DNA of 64,000 nucleotides from Ulota crispa (GCA_963920765.1 OY987242.1:29660002-29724001), one strand, 5' to 3'. Positions 9,910 through 22,708 are shown, counted from the stretch's first letter. Made by a program: numbers and translations. Notes: generated from the letters alone by a model not told the origin.

Positions 9910-11483
9910 ATGTCCAAGGCCTATCTAAAACATCGTAGGTTGAGAACAAATTTAGCATAAAATAATTCCCCAAAATTTAATCAAATTATTTTGTAAATTA
10001 TTTTCCAAGAATGTTCAATATCAAACAAAACAAGCAATTGAATTGCCTAATATTGTAGAAGTCATTAAGCCTATCTAATTTTGGAAGGTCAAGGCTAATT
10101 CTAGGAGGGCTCAATCTACAGCAAAATCAATACCAAGGTCTAATTTGGGAAAGTCAAAGATACTTTGAAAAATGTTTGATTCTACTATAAAAAATTGTTG
10201 ATTGCCATAATATAACAAAAAAAATTGAATATGCCTAATCCTTAACTAATTACTAAACTTGATGCCAAATCAAATTTTTCCCAAAAAATAATTAATTTGG
10301 CAGTTGAGTGTTGAATCTGCTCTTAACCTATAATAGTGTGGTCATAAACCATCCATCTAAGGGCTCATCCACCTTTTCCATGGTTTTCCATGGATGGGAG
10401 GATTTTCAATTTGTTTTTCAGACAAAGAGAAATAGATGCGGAATGTAACACTAATTGTTTCATATTTTTTGAAACATTTTTGAATTACTTATGAATTTTC
10501 AAAACGCATGTGTCATAGGTCCCTATTTATGACCTTAGACCTTCCAAGAACTGTTTACTTGCAAGTTGTGAAAGAGATTTTAAAAAGCAAGGAGAATGAT
10601 TGGCTCTTTGTAATTAAAAACACTTTTTCTTACATGCATTCAGTAACTATAAGCAACCAATTTAAGAACCACCCACTGCACCATGTCACTACATGCTACT
10701 TGGACAGTTCAAAATATGCAAGTAAAATTTGAGCATCCTACCTTAAATGTAAAGTTGCCTATTTTTTCATCATTTGTAATCACAAGATCAATCTACATTT
10801 ACTCTCTAGTTTGAAAGGTGCTCATTTTGCCTTCCTTTAACTAAAAACTTTTGCAATCTTAAGGACATTGCAACTTTCAAAATACAACACTCTTTTGAAT
10901 TGCTTTCTTAGGGTAATCAATGGTTGAAATCAATCTCATATTCATCATGGCTCAATTTTCTCATGAGCCAAAAAAAACTTAGAAATTCTCTTAAAAGTTA
11001 AAAGTAAAATTCATATTTATTTCAACCTCAACAAAACTTTGGAGCGTTTTTACCTTTTCCAATAAACAGTGATTGAGAAAGCTTTGATGAAAACTTTAAG
11101 CAAAACTATGGAATATATCAATGTAGAGAAGGAATAAATGATTTGCTTAAATTGATGAAAAACATAGATTGGAAGAATTGAAACTAATTAATGTTAATTT
11201 CAAAAATGATTTCCCCATCTTTTGACTCTTGGATTTAGTATCCATTCTCAAAATAATTTATTGAATTATTGATAAAGAAACTTAGCTTCATTCATAATTC
11301 ATTTCAACAAAACCAAATAAGAGTAAAAATCAAAATGTATTTTAAAGTACATTCACTCGATTGATTTTGGATACAATAATATTTAAATATATTCTAACTC
11401 ATGAATTATTCATCCAATTTACATTAATTTTTAGAAAATAAATACTTCCTTAATAAATTGCATCATATAAAATGTTTCAAGTA
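9910..11483. other. Intergenic, nothing recognised
   Basis: AT-rich unique-looking DNA between two transposable elements. The short ORF 10508–10732 has no recognisable motif. Confidence 0.4.
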
Positions 11484-12410
11484 TTAACCCTTAAAAGCCC
11501 AAGTGTCCCCTCGGGGGACAAATGAACCTCGGGCATGTACCTATGACTAAACAAACTTTTATAATTTTTTTGAAACTTTTGAGGATGGTGGGGAATTCAA
11601 AGATGTATGTGCACATTTAATTTTTTCTTCATTGCAACATTTATTGAAGAAGTTATGCATGGATTTCTAACAACAGGAAAGGGCGGGCAATCCGGGCAGC
11701 CCAAAAAACTTTATAAAAAAATACATTTTAAAAAAATAAAAATCTGAAATTGGTTCTTTAGATTTTTATATAAGTGGGAAGCTTTGAATCATTCAATTTT
11801 GATTGATAAGTGAGAAGTTTTAGTTTGCGGGTAGGTATTGGATTTCCAAACCTCCATTCCTTTTGCCCCGTGTAAAATTTGGTGTTTTAGTTTTCTTTCC
11901 AAGTTGTAATAGACTATAATTCTTTGGTTTTTACAATTTAGATCAAAGTAATTTGGATTTCTGAATATTACATAAATCCTCCAATTTTGCCTAGTGTATA
12001 TGCAAATTTCATGACCTTCCGGCATTGCAAGATTTTACAAAGTATGATTCACACCTCCAATTCATTTGAAAAGTCTTGCACACATACCTAACTTGGTCTT
12101 CTACAAGGAAAAAATAAACCTCAACTTCGCGTAGAACAACTTTTTTTGATATAAGAGAGGTCAAAGGCTTTTGAAATTTTTGGGCAACAGGGAAAAAACT
12201 TTTTTTTGCACTTCAAATATCAATATTTCACTCCTCTACTTCTAGAATGAGTTGCTTTTTCCCACAAGTACCTCCCATAGTTTAGAACAGGATCCTATGG
12301 TTAGATTTTCTAAAAAAACTTTTTTTTCCTATCTTTCTACTCATTCCTCCAAATGTGATAGTTTTTGGTGACTTTCACAAAAAGAATGGGCTTGGACCTT
12401 GAGGTGTTAA
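11484..12410. mobile_element. TTAA-flanked element D1 (~0.92 kb)
   Basis: TTAA at 11484–11487 and 12407–12410. Termini are CCCTTAAAAGCCC and the complement of CACCTCAAGGTCC. It aligns along its whole length with D2 (39913–40864), for example in CGGGGGACAA-type and GGGCATGTACCTATG motifs near the left end and GGGCTTGG near the right. No intact ORF longer than about 80 codons, so non-autonomous or fully decayed. Confidence 0.8.
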
Positions 12411-13433
12411 AAGAAACCGAGAAAGAAACAAAAGTGAGCATCCCATCATAGAGTCTTTCAAATAAATCAAACAATAGCAAGCTCTTTTGTTTCCAAAATA
12501 CTACAAGATGAGCGTACTGTATTCAATCATTCCCGCCAAATCATGTATTGTGTTTATTTTGAATTTGATCAAATAATTGACTTAAATAAATACATTCAAA
12601 TTGAAAATTCCCAATTGACCAACTTTAATAAAAGCTCATTAATAAAATTGACCATTGCAAAATTACATTAGCATCACTTATTTTAAAACTGCATGTTAAA
12701 TGAGAGTCGTTTGCTTGCTTTATTGTCCAAAATAATTAGTTGCAATCTTTTTGTGCTCATTGTATGCCCAATTTGAAAGGCTATTATTATGTTAACAATC
12801 TTGCAATTTCAAAAAACAATAAATTTTTTAACATTTTATGCAAAGATTGGACACACCCCTTCAAAATACCTCTGAATTTGGGAGGAGGAGGACCTTGAGT
12901 CCAACAAGGGATTGAACTATTGCACATACGTGTTTGTGGAGCCATGATAAAAAATTCTAGTTTCTTTCACAAAGCAAGGTAAAGGTAATACATAATCTAC
13001 TGCCTATGTTGTTGGAGTTGGTAAGTTGTATCCTCTTCTGTAATCATGACCATATCAAGATTTCTAAATCCAAATGTGAATTCAAAATTCCCTAATCTGA
13101 TGACAAATAGAGTCTTGGACATTAAGTAGTAGTCCTTTTTATAATGCCTCCCACATTCAATCCTTCATCAAATTCAAAAGTGATTACATATTTAAAAATC
13201 TAGCTCAAGGGGACAAAATGTGTTTAAATTTGAAAAGTAGATTATTCTTATTTCATACTTTTAATCCATGTCAAATGTAGTTTTGCACAAATGAGTATGC
13301 CATATTTATCCACTTTTATCAACATCATCAACATCTTTGTGGCTTTTAACCGCCTTTGAGAATTTGAAATTGTCTCAACTCAAGCAAGCATGTTGTACAT
13401 TGAGAATGGATTGAGAATATACTAAGATAGGAG
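12411..13433. other. Intergenic with a degraded MITE piece
   Basis: AT-rich. About 12920–13090 resembles the left part of the 4867–5151 MITE. Nothing else recognised. Confidence 0.45.
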
Positions 13434-13609
13434 GCTCTAATTCAAACCAGCTCTAGGAAGGGCTCACATTTTAGATCAAATATCTATTACTGTCATTGAT
13501 GAGTTAGGTGAGCTTAGCAAATTTGCTAAGCTCACCTAACTCATCAATGACAGTAATAGATATTTGATCTAAAATGTGAGCCCTTCCTAGAGCTGGTTTG
13601 AATTAGAGC
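13434..13609. repeat. Perfect 88-bp inverted repeat with no spacer
   Basis: Arms 13434–13521 and 13522–13609 are exact reverse complements, centred on TTAGCAAATTTGCTAA. A weaker continuation (CTAAGATAGGAGG left, CCTTCTATCTTAG right) extends the symmetry to about 13422–13644, interrupted on the right by a 17-bp partial duplication (TGAATTAGAGC again). A transcript would fold into a perfect hairpin. Confidence 0.95.
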
Positions 13610-13923
13610 ATGGTCTGAATTAGAGCCTTCTATCTTAGTGGTAAATTGTTGACAAACCTGTGGTGATTTTAAAAGCTTTTAAATCATAGCTAGATTTTTT
13701 TTTCAAATGTTTTTTTTTCTAACACTTCTTTTTATTATATTTATGTCAAAATTTAACAAAATTTGCTCCTTTTTTCTAAACTTTTCAAATATAAAATTAG
13801 TTTTAGATTTGGTAAACAATTGGTTGCGTGAAAAAATTATAAAAAATGGACTACAACTTACTGTCAAGGACTCTATCTACACTATGAATAGCCAAAGCTC
13901 TTCCATCTTGGCCCCATCTGTTT

Positions 13924-14290
13924 AGTAAACCAAGCCAAGCCCAAGCCGGCCCAAACCAAGCCCAAGCCAAGCCCAAGCCAGTCCAAACCAAGCCCAAGCC
14001 AAGCCCAAGCCAGTCCAAACCAAGCCCAAGCCTAGCCCAAGCCAGCCTGAACCAAGCCCGCACTAAGCCCAATCCAGCCCAAACCAAGCCTAAGCCAGCC
14101 CAAGCCAAGCCCATGCCAAGCCTGAGCCTAGCCCGAGCTAGTCCGAACCAAGCCCAACCCGAGCCAGCCCAAGCCCAAGCCAGCCCAAACCAAGCCCAAG
14201 CCAGCCCACACCAAGCCCAAGCTAGCTCGAACCAAGCCCATGCCAAGCCCCAATCCAAGCCAAGCGTGAGCCAGCCCGAGCCTAAACTCC
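13924..14290. repeat. CCAAGC-rich tandem array
   Basis: About 365 bp of imperfect AAGCCC/AAGCCA units with a 32-bp higher-order period, seen exactly around 13950–14020 where CAGTCCAAACC recurs. The Trp/Leu/Gly/Ala-rich minus-strand and Pro/Ala/Gln-rich plus-strand reading frames are products of the repeat, not genes. Confidence 0.9.
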
Positions 14291-14300
14291 GGAATCTCCA

Positions 14301-14510
14301 CTAAGGGCCAGTTTCCATTAAGGGGCCGAAGGTCCGGGCTTGGAGGTTCAAGGTCTGGCTCCGTAAAACTTGGCCAACAGACCTGGAACACCTGGACCTT
14401 TGACTGGAAGTTGTTTTTTAAAATGTACACGAGAATTTTAAAATTTGTTGTTCTTCTGCCCCGATCAGGCTAGACGTCCAGTCTAGTCCCTCAATGGAAA
14501 CTTAGCCTAA
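14301..14510. mobile_element. ~210-bp MITE
   Basis: Left end TAAGGGCCAGTTTCCATTAA and right end complementary to AGGCTAAGTTTCCATTGA. CTAA borders both sides. It sits between the tandem array and the GC-rich leader of the Yippee gene. Confidence 0.65.
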
Positions 14511-14519
14511 CAGACCGGG

Positions 14520-14935
14520 CACGTTCCCGAACGAGTGTTCCCCAATCAGAATCCACGGAGCAGAGACGCCGTGTAGATCCGAGGGCCCTGCTCTCTCCTT
14601 TGCGAAGCGAGGCTCCGGCGAACTCGATGCCACAAAAGTGACGAGGCTGGCCCGGCCCTGGCCTTGCCCTGGCCTGCCCTGCCTGCCCCTGTTCACAAAT
14701 TCATGCTCATCTTGCACCTCGCCCTTGCTTCTCCACAACCCTGGCTCTCTCTCTCTCGCCTGCGTTGCTGCTGCTGCCGCCGCTTCCACGCCCTTCGCTC
14801 TCACACGCATCAAAATACCTCACAGCCATCGCCATACTGCTCCTGCCTTGATGTTCTAAGCTTCGCACCCATTCTGGTGGACATGGGCGGGGCAATTGCC
14901 ACATCTTCCTAGGTCGTCTCTGGCGTGCTTCAGGT
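14520..14935 (+). promoter_or_regulatory. Probable promoter / non-coding first exon of the Yippee-like gene
   Basis: A distinctly GC-rich island in AT-rich surroundings, ending CTTCAG|GTAGGG, a good donor at 14935. The first coding exon of the downstream gene starts at 16158 and is preceded by candidate acceptors (CCAGCAG near 16050). A spliced 5' UTR is therefore likely. This is inference from composition and splice-like sites; no core promoter motif was identified. Confidence 0.4.
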
Positions 14936-16157
14936 AGGGACGCCCTCTCTCAGTCACTTTCTCTCGGTCCCTCGCGCATGGCCATGTGACGTTTCCCCTG
15001 GACCGGATCCCGTAATTCGGAAATTGATTCTCGTGGGATGGGATGGGGATGGGATGGGTTGCGTCGTGTCTGTATGGATGGGGATTGCTTGGTTGGTTGG
15101 TTGGTTGGTTTGTTTGTTAGTCGGGAATCGTGTGGCGCTGGCTATGGTGATGGGTAATAAAAAGTGTTGTGTTGTGTAATTGTGGTCTCAGCGCCTGTGA
15201 GGTCTCGTTAGCGTGGCTTTGACGCGTAGAATTGTCGCATTGACGTAAACAGGGGAAACGTAAAGAAGACGAGGGGAAAAAAGCACGCGTGAATTGCCCT
15301 TCCGAAACCCTCGTCGGTTTGTGGCGTCAAATTTTGGTCATCTCGGTCGTCGTCGATTCTTACGGGTATTTTTGTCATGCCAAATGAGCATCGTGATTTT
15401 TCTACCCTACTGTAACCTAACATGCTTGAGCGATAACCGCGACGAACATTTCACAATTCAGAGTGGAATTCCTTCCATCTCTGCCTCTCTCGTCTTTCGT
15501 CGCTTGGTTGGTGTTCGGAGTGTGTGTGTGCGCATCTTTTTATGTGATAAGAGGCGAGGCGAGGCGTCTTGGTTATGGATCCGAAATTGAGTTTTGTGTT
15601 AGTTATTGACATGCTCGGTCAAATCGCTTTTATCTTCACCATTTTTGTCATAAGCTTTCCAGGGATGGCGTGCTTGACAATGTGCCGTACTTTGAAAACT
15701 TTGTGCACTTTTTTTCTGGTGAAAATGAGTTGAATATTCGCGTTCGTTTGACTTTAGTTAGTCCCCTTTTCAGTGTGCGGACTGCAAGACTGTCTGCAGG
15801 TGATGTGTGCTTTAACTTGCACACGGTGTCTTCCATTTATCTGTTTGTATGATTTTCTCATTAGCAGGAGGGTTTTGATTTTGACTCGTTTCATCCGAAT
15901 TGCGGCGTCCTCTGTTTCAATGTTGAACGTTTTTTTTGCTTATGCTCTGTTTTGCCAATTCTGACACTCATGTCATTGTGTTGTTTGTTCTACCAGCTTG
16001 TTTTTGTTGCGGCCACATTCTGAGACCATTGCTTGTAACTTTACCAGCAGGTGACAGGGATGGGGTATCGATAGTGAAAACTATTTGGGAGCGCGGGTTT
16101 TTTGCTTTATAATAAAAAGTATACAAACAGAAGGAAAAATTGAGAGTGAGGAGCACC

Positions 16158-17731
16158 ATGGGCAGATTATATTTGATACAGTTGGACGGGCGGATCTACA
16201 GCTGTAAGCATTGCCGGAGCCATTTGGCTCAGTGTGATGAGCTTGTCTCGAAGGTGTGGGCCTTTCACCCTCCCTGCATTCTTCTGACATCCCTCACCAC
16301 TTTTGAATTGGAGCTCTGATATCATGTCTTCTGCCCCTCCTACTTTGTAAGTAAAGTTCTGGTATATGTTTCTCTTGTAATGCAATCTGTGACATACATC
16401 TTTTATCAAGGGTTTATACTGCAACATCTGCCTGACCACGCTCTTGTTGCTCTTGTTGTTGTTGTTGTTGCTCCGTTGTGTGTGTAGTCGTTTCACTCTC
16501 GACATGGAAAGGCCTACCTATTCAATACTGTGTAACTGCCTATCCTGTCTTTTTCTTCTCATGCTCGTCTCTATAATATCCGGCATGCAAAATTCTGGCT
16601 CTTTTGTAGTAAGCATAAAAGACCTAAACATGCTTTTGCAAGAAGCGGAGAGATGAATTAGGGCTTGCTTGTATGGACTTCATTATGCCCTTCAAGGTTG
16701 TTGTATTGTTAAGCACATAACTGATTTTAGAGAGCATGTAAAAATCAATCAGGAAGGTACACCTCTAAATTTTTCCCACTGTCGCTGGCTGGGGGGAAAG
16801 ATTAACAAAAAAAAAGTGGTTACACAAAATTATCAATCGGCTCGCATTACGAATTCTTCAGCCTGAGTGAGTGAGCCTCGTCTTGAATTTACAGGGTGAA
16901 CGTCTCCATTGGACCACTTGAGGATCGGATGATGACTACCGGCAAACACACGGTGGCTGATATCTTCTGCAACAGTTGCCAGCAGGTCGTGGGTTGGAAA
17001 TATGTAATACTTCTACATGCCATTCTCCCTCCCATTCACATCAGAGAAGAATTAATCAATAAAATCATTATATCCACGCTTCTTACTTGAGGCTCCAACA
17101 CTAGTCCTGCCCTGTTGCTTTTACACAATCTGACGCCAAAGTTTGGCAGGGATATTGCCAAGTTTTAAGCAACAATCTGCAACGTATTCTAGGGTTTGCA
17201 TCTTTGTTTGTCCAGAGACTACATTTGCAGGCATGTTTGTGTAAAACCATGATGTTCAGGACGGAAGGGAACTGAATCTAATTCTAGTGATCTTTCGTGT
17301 GAGCAGGAAGTGGCTTATGAGAAGAGGGAGAAGTACAAAGAGGGCAAGTTCATTCTTGAGCGGTATGCCCTGCTCCCTAGTTAGAAACCCCCCCCACTGG
17401 AGATGATCCTGTTAGGTAGGTAAATATCCAATGCAGGAATATACTGCTTCTACTACTACTACTACTACTGCTACTGTTACTGCTGCTACTGCTGCTACTC
17501 CCATAGCGCATGTGAATTGAGCTGAACAGCATGTAGGATCATGGGAAAACCAAAATTCTTTGTGTGAAGGCAATAGAGAGAGAGAGAGAGGCTGAGAGGC
17601 TGAGAGAGTGGGTGTTGTTGTGGTTCTTGGTTGGAGCTCCTGTCAATCGTTCTCTTTACTGAAACAGAGCGAAGATGATTGATGGGGACGGCGGCGACCA
17701 GTTTCCTATCAGCGACGGAGATGATGAGTGA
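16158..17731 (+). CDS. Yippee-like zinc-binding protein
   Basis: Small conserved eukaryotic protein. Five exons: 16158–16253, 16488–16531, 16895–17003, 17307–17362 and 17668–17731 (TGA). They join in phase to 122 codons, the usual length of plant Yippee proteins. Four cysteines, C16, C19, C72 and C75, give exactly the family spacing C-X2-C-X52-C-X2-C. Other family motifs: [46 protein letters not shown] and [12 protein letters not shown]. The second exon is only 44 bp. Molecular role is poorly defined in the family; the CULT/Yippee fold is related to the cereblon ligand-binding domain and some members act in GID-type ubiquitin ligases. The acidic tail (SDGDDE) is lineage-variable. Start chosen at ATG 16158, the conserved MGR start. 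Confidence 0.95.
17451..17503 (+). repeat. (CTA/CTG)n microsatellite in Yippee intron 4
   Basis: Runs of CTA then CTG/CTA triplets within the last intron. A second imperfect CTG/GTC triplet run lies at about 17757–17805, just past the stop codon, in the likely 3' UTR. Confidence 0.85.
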
Positions 17732-19065
17732 GTCCCTTCATCTTTTCCAACCAGGGCTGCTGCTGCTGCTGCTGTCGTTGCTGTCGTCGCTGTCGTCGTC
17801 GTCTGTGAAACCGAAGACTCAACGGCCAGGAACCCGAAGCTCTTGCCTCGTTACTCACCACCAGTTGGCGGCTTTTGTGGCTTTTTCCCCCACTCCCCTT
17901 TTCTGTTTATTTTGTATAGTCCTAATAATCCATTGATCGTAGACATGATGACCCAGCGCACGCAAACCCAGTCGCTGCGACATTGATCTGGATGAAAAAA
18001 TTTACAATTCTTGTGGCATACTTGTACAAACTTTTCACAATGGCCAACGTGCGGCGGCTCTTGCAGCGGCACTGACATTGCTGTACATAACTCTGTTTTT
18101 TTCAAAGTTCTTGCATGTGCAATTCTAATTTTTTTAATGGTTTTTATTTTTTATTTTTACTTTCTTTGAAGATCTGGGATTGTCTCACTTTGTTGTATCT
18201 CTCAGTTTCTCTGTTTTTTGTCTTGGGGTTGCTGTGATGGCCTTGTTGTGATAATGCTTTGTAGACGTCGGTCGAGGTGTAGGAGTGTGTGAGTGAGGGG
18301 TGTTTTTGGCTACGCTAGTGGAGCCAGTGGTGGTGGTGGTGTCCTCAGTGCTGGTGCTGCAATCAGTGGCTGGCTGGCTTCATCAATCATATTGCTTGAG
18401 ATTAGCTGGAGCTCTTGTTAGCGACCTGTGGAGTAGTACATTATTGGTACGTGTATAGCTGGCTATGCAATACGAACGTAAGGAGTGAGGTGGGATGTGT
18501 CTTGAGTGCGTGCTCTTCTGCACATCGCCTGCTCCGGTCAGGCCTACTCTGCACTCTGCAGCCATTGAGTGCTACTACTCCGACGTATCCAAGCGGCAAG
18601 GCCTTCTTTTTGGTTTTCTGACTAATGGCTGTGTAGCATTCTTTGAAACTGGTTTGTAGTTTGCTAACTCCTTCCCTATTTTTGGTTGGAGGTGAAGGTG
18701 GCCCCTATGCAGCATCATGACTATTAATAATGAAATTAAGGCACAATCAACTTCTTTTTTGGTTGGAGTGGCCCCTATGCAGCATTATGGCTAATGAAAT
18801 TAAGGAGAAGCTTGGCACAATCAACCTTTTTGACAATGCTTTTGGATTTGTCTCATTGTAGAATGATGGCATCAATTTTTAGCTTGATAAGAATTTAATG
18901 AAAGTGTAGGTTGCAATGCAAATTTTATTATTGAAACTTGATATTTTTTGAAAAAAATTCCCCTTTTTTTTCTATAGGCTTGAAGCTCACTTGTTTTTTT
19001 GAGGCAATTGGACCTTAAACTGCCCCAAAAAAAACCCTGCCAAGCGGTGTACCCTTTCTAGTGGA
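17732..19065. other. 3' flank of the Yippee gene, with a two-copy tandem duplication
   Basis: After the 3' UTR, about 18681–18835 holds two diverged tandem copies of a ~75-bp unit (shared GTGGCCCCTATGCAGCAT and AATGAAATTAAGG). No gene recognised. Confidence 0.5.
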
Positions 19066-19478
19066 GGCCTAAGGTAGGACCATCCATTCTTGATCATTTA
19101 AACTCATGCAAGACAACACATTAGAGCAACAATGTGGTGCAAATTTTCCTTTGATGGTTTCATATGAAATATTGTGACAAAAAAAAAAAATTCAGAATTT
19201 TTCACACAAAATTGAGTTATATGCAAATTTTGAAGTGCATAAAGTGTTCTAAACACAGAGACAATTACAAGACTCTCCTAATCCCAATCATAGCCAAAAT
19301 ATTTCTTGCTCACTACTTTCTACTTTCTTTTTGGACACATGTCATGACCTCATTAGTCTTAATCTTGAAAAGGGGAAAAATATGCATTCCAAGGCTTGGA
19401 AATAAGCTGGTTAGAAATAGCACACCCTAGAAGTTGGGTTTGGATCCTTGGTTGGGAATAGGTGGTCCTACCTCAGCC
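19066..19478. mobile_element. ~410-bp inverted-repeat element, CTAAGGTAG family
   Basis: Left GGCCTAAGGTAGGACCATCC; right complementary to GGCTGAGGTAGGACCACC. Termini resemble those of the next element at 20326–20471. Non-coding. Confidence 0.55.
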
Positions 19479-20325
19479 TTACAAAACCCCAGTTTGTGTT
19501 TAGATCTGGAAAATACAGGTGACACAGTTTTGGGTTGTTTTGTTCAAAAACAACCGTGTTTGCAGCCCTAAAGGGGTGGTTTACACTATGTCCCATGTCC
19601 CAGTATTTTGAGAATCACTACTCTCAAACGTTGATTGGTGTAAGGTACGTAGCTCAAAATGCGTCCCCTTTTAGATAAGGCGTCCTATAGGTAGTTTAGG
19701 AATGGATATGAGGTGGTTCTTGGATGGACTCTTCTTAATCATGAAAGAAAATGTGTGTTTTACTGCAAGAGCCAATCACATTCCTTGATTTCATCTCATC
19801 TCTTTACAAGTTGCAAGGAAACGGTTTGTGGGAGGCCTAGAATCACAAATAGGTACCTAATACAAAAAACTTTGAATTTCATGGACAATTCAATAATGCT
19901 TCAAAAAATATGGAAAAAATTGTGTTATATTTGGCATCTAATTCTCTTCGTGCAAAAACTAAACAAAAAATCTTCTTGTCTAAAAAGCCCGTGAAAATAT
20001 TTAGCCCTTAAAGTGCCACTTTTTGAGCTGCCCACCTTAGAGACAAAAATTGGGAATTGGCACTTCACACTACAACTCAAATCTCATGTCTTAATTGTTT
20101 ACATGACAACAATTTTTGAAAGTTTTGACACCAAAGTAGGTGGGACTTCACTCAATATTTGGGTTGACCATTTTGCTAGACTCAACTTTTAACATAAGTC
20201 TTATCTATATTTTTGCATAAATTATTAATGACTTTCTTTAAACTTCTTTTTTCCCTTAATTACCCAACAAAGAATTGACGTTGCAATGGGATTTGTAGAG
20301 ATGAGATTGCAAAATGGGACTTGGG

Positions 20326-20471
20326 ACCTAAGGTGGCACCACCCATATCCGACCATGTCTGAAACCCAACCCCCTCTACCCAGAGTCTTCATTTCAGAAG
20401 TGAAATGAGAACTTTGGGTACATGGGGTCGGGTTTCTTAAATGGTCGGGCATGGCTGGTGCTACCTTAGAA
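20326..20471. mobile_element. ~145-bp foldback MITE, CTAAGGTGG family
   Basis: Nearly the whole element is two ~70-bp inverted arms: CTAAGGTGGCACCACCC at the left and CTGGTGCTACCTTAG at the right, with CCGACCATG/ATGGTCGGG and ACCCAACCCC-type segments paired inside. It would form a strong hairpin. Confidence 0.8.
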
Positions 20472-20700
20472 TAAACAGCCAGTAAGTGTACCATGCATTA
20501 TAACCAAATCCAGTGTTTTATGATTGCATGTGGCATATCCTTATTTGCTCGGACCAGACGTATACCAAATATTAAAACAATACCGCGCCAAGTTTATTGT
20601 GGGCGTGGCATACCTCACGCTATACCAAGCTAGATCATGTTCTATTCCATGTTGGTAGCAAAGGGGGTTTTAGAACTCAATCAGCTAAATTTGTTAAACT

Positions 20701-20902
20701 TAGGAACACCCATTACCAACATTGTATTTAATGGCATCACTCTCTACATAAGGTAGTCATTCTAGAACTTAAATTTAGGTACGCCGTACACAGCTTATCA
20801 TCTTGGTCAATAGCAATAAGCTATCCATGGTGTACTTAGATTTAAGTTCCTTGGGTAGAGTGTGACACCATTAAGTACAATGTTGGTAATGGGTGCTCCT
20901 AC
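20701..20902. mobile_element. ~200-bp inverted-repeat MITE
   Basis: Arms of about 95 bp: left CACCCATTACCAACATTGTA, right complementary to the same string with one or two changes, continuing through AATGGYRTCAC and CTTAAATYTA. Non-coding. Confidence 0.85.
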
Positions 20903-21130
20903 CTTGACCCAAAGAATATCCGGAAGATGGTTTCAAGGTTGATTTCTGGCTATTTTCTGTCACATAGCCCAGGCTTGCACCTTTTGTGCATCTAGAAAGG
21001 TGAGCAAAACTTTGTGGTGTTCTCATGAGAAAAATATAGTTTTGCAAAGACATCTTGAGACATTATTATTACTGTTACTTTTTTGTTGTCCCAAAGGTTT
21101 GAAACCCATTTAATTTTTGAGATTTGCAAA

Positions 21131-21252
21131 GGATGTGTTCACACTTGATGTTAAGATGGGTATTAGCAATATGAATATAGTCTAAAGATATGTCCAAAGG
21201 CATCTAATTTTCCTTTGTTAATACCACTCTTAACATCAAGTGTGAACATACC
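21131..21252. mobile_element. MITE family A, copy 2
   Basis: Termini GTGTTCACACTTGATGTTA and its complement, internal ATCTAATTTTCCTTTG, same orientation as copy 1 at 4679–4800. Confidence 0.85.
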
Positions 21253-22194
21253 CATAGGCCTTGGGCAATTTGTAGATGTGATCTGGTGCAGAGTTTCATG
21301 TCCATCTAGGGCCTGGTTCAAACTAGCGACCAAACGAAACACTAAAAGTGGCACTCCGTGTGATCTTTCATCCTCCAAAGCACTTCCATGTCATCTAAGA
21401 GGGTTGGGGAAGAATGTTGCTACTTACAAAGTAAGGGTTTTCATCTACTAGACAGGTTTGGAGCCACCCTCATAGCAAGCCTCAAAACTTCATTGTCTTG
21501 TCCATTGACGCGGCTATATTGGTTGGTGATATGGCAAGTTTGCAGTATTGGACAAACCCTAAGTGTGAACACTTTAGTGGACAAAATTGATGTTTCAACC
21601 AATGAGGTTTGAGATAATTTTGTCTGGTAAGGTAGGAGGCTTGAATTTTGTTTGGTCATTTTGAATCGCTCAAGTAGAGCCTCCAAAAACAATGCACAGA
21701 GATTTTTAAATGGGTCACATTTTCTATATTCAAAAATTGTACTTGTGCATGCACAATTTCAGGAACTTAAGAGAGTGACATGAGATATTGTTCAGTGTGA
21801 TTATTAGTCAAAATTGTGCTGAGATTTGTATTTTAGTAAAATATATATGCATATTATACTAAAATGAACAAACATGTGATTTCCATCATAATTTGAGTAT
21901 GAGAATATGTAATGGATGCTTGCACGCTTTAATGGACTTCGTTGAGTTGTTTTAGTTTTTATAGTGGTTGCTTTTTGGACTCATGTGCTCCATTTACAAG
22001 CTGTTTTTGAATCATGAATGCTGCCACCTATGATCAAGAATGCACCTTTTGCTTTGACAAATTGTAGTTAATTCATACCAGCTCAAAAAATTCAACTTAA
22101 ATGACCATAAAACCATTTCTTCTTTGACTTTCTACCAAAAACATTTTGATATTGCTAAAGCGACCTGATTTTTGCACAAAGACCACATTTCCTT

Positions 22195-22330
22195 AGGATA
22201 TATTTACACTTGGTGTTACTTTTTCTTTGCTACTACGTAGTAGCAAAAAAAAATTAGATGCATTGGGACACACATGTAGAGTGCGTTCATATTGCTAATA
22301 CCCCTCCTAACACCAAGTGTGAACGGTACC
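22195..22330. mobile_element. MITE family A, copy 3 (reverse orientation)
   Basis: Termini TTTACACTTGGTGTTA and CTAACACCAAGTGTGAAC, internal AAATTAGATGCATT complementary to the core of copies 1 and 2. It carries a small palindrome GCTACTACGTAGTAGC. Confidence 0.8.
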
Positions 22331-22365
22331 CAAAGATGGTCAGTTGTTCATGAGCCTCCTGCCTT

Positions 22366-22708
22366 AGCTAGTTTGAACCAGTGTTTTTGTTTGGGGCTAT
22401 AAATCGCTAGAAAGCTACAAAAAATTTGAGGAGCCTAAAATTAGCACCAAAGCTAGGGAAAACATTGAGTGTAATTTGCCAGAATTTGTCAAAATCCACC
22501 AATGCAAGAATTGCTTTTGCCACTTTTTCCCACATGTCACACCACAATCATTTACTTTAAATGTCATTTGCACTAAAAATTTGGGGATTACGTTTGAACT
22601 TCACCAAAAATAAATGAAAGGAGCCAGATTTGCACTCAAAACAAAAAAAATTGGCGATTAGCACCAAACAAAAAATTCCAATTTAAACACTGGTCTGAAC
22701 TGAGCCTG
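22366..22708. mobile_element. ~340-bp inverted-repeat element
   Basis: Left GTTTGAACCAGTGTTTTTG and right complementary to CTCAGTTCAGACCAGTGTTTA (about 30-bp imperfect terminal repeats). Non-coding. Confidence 0.55.

Noticed and set aside
13851-14304. Long ORFs rich in Trp/Leu/Gly/Ala (-) and Pro/Ala/Gln (+)
   Set aside because: They arise only from the CCAAGC tandem array; no conserved motif or start context.
14638-14912. Short plus-strand ORFs in the GC-rich island
   Set aside because: No family motifs; position upstream of the Yippee coding exons and a donor at 14935 fit a non-coding leader better.
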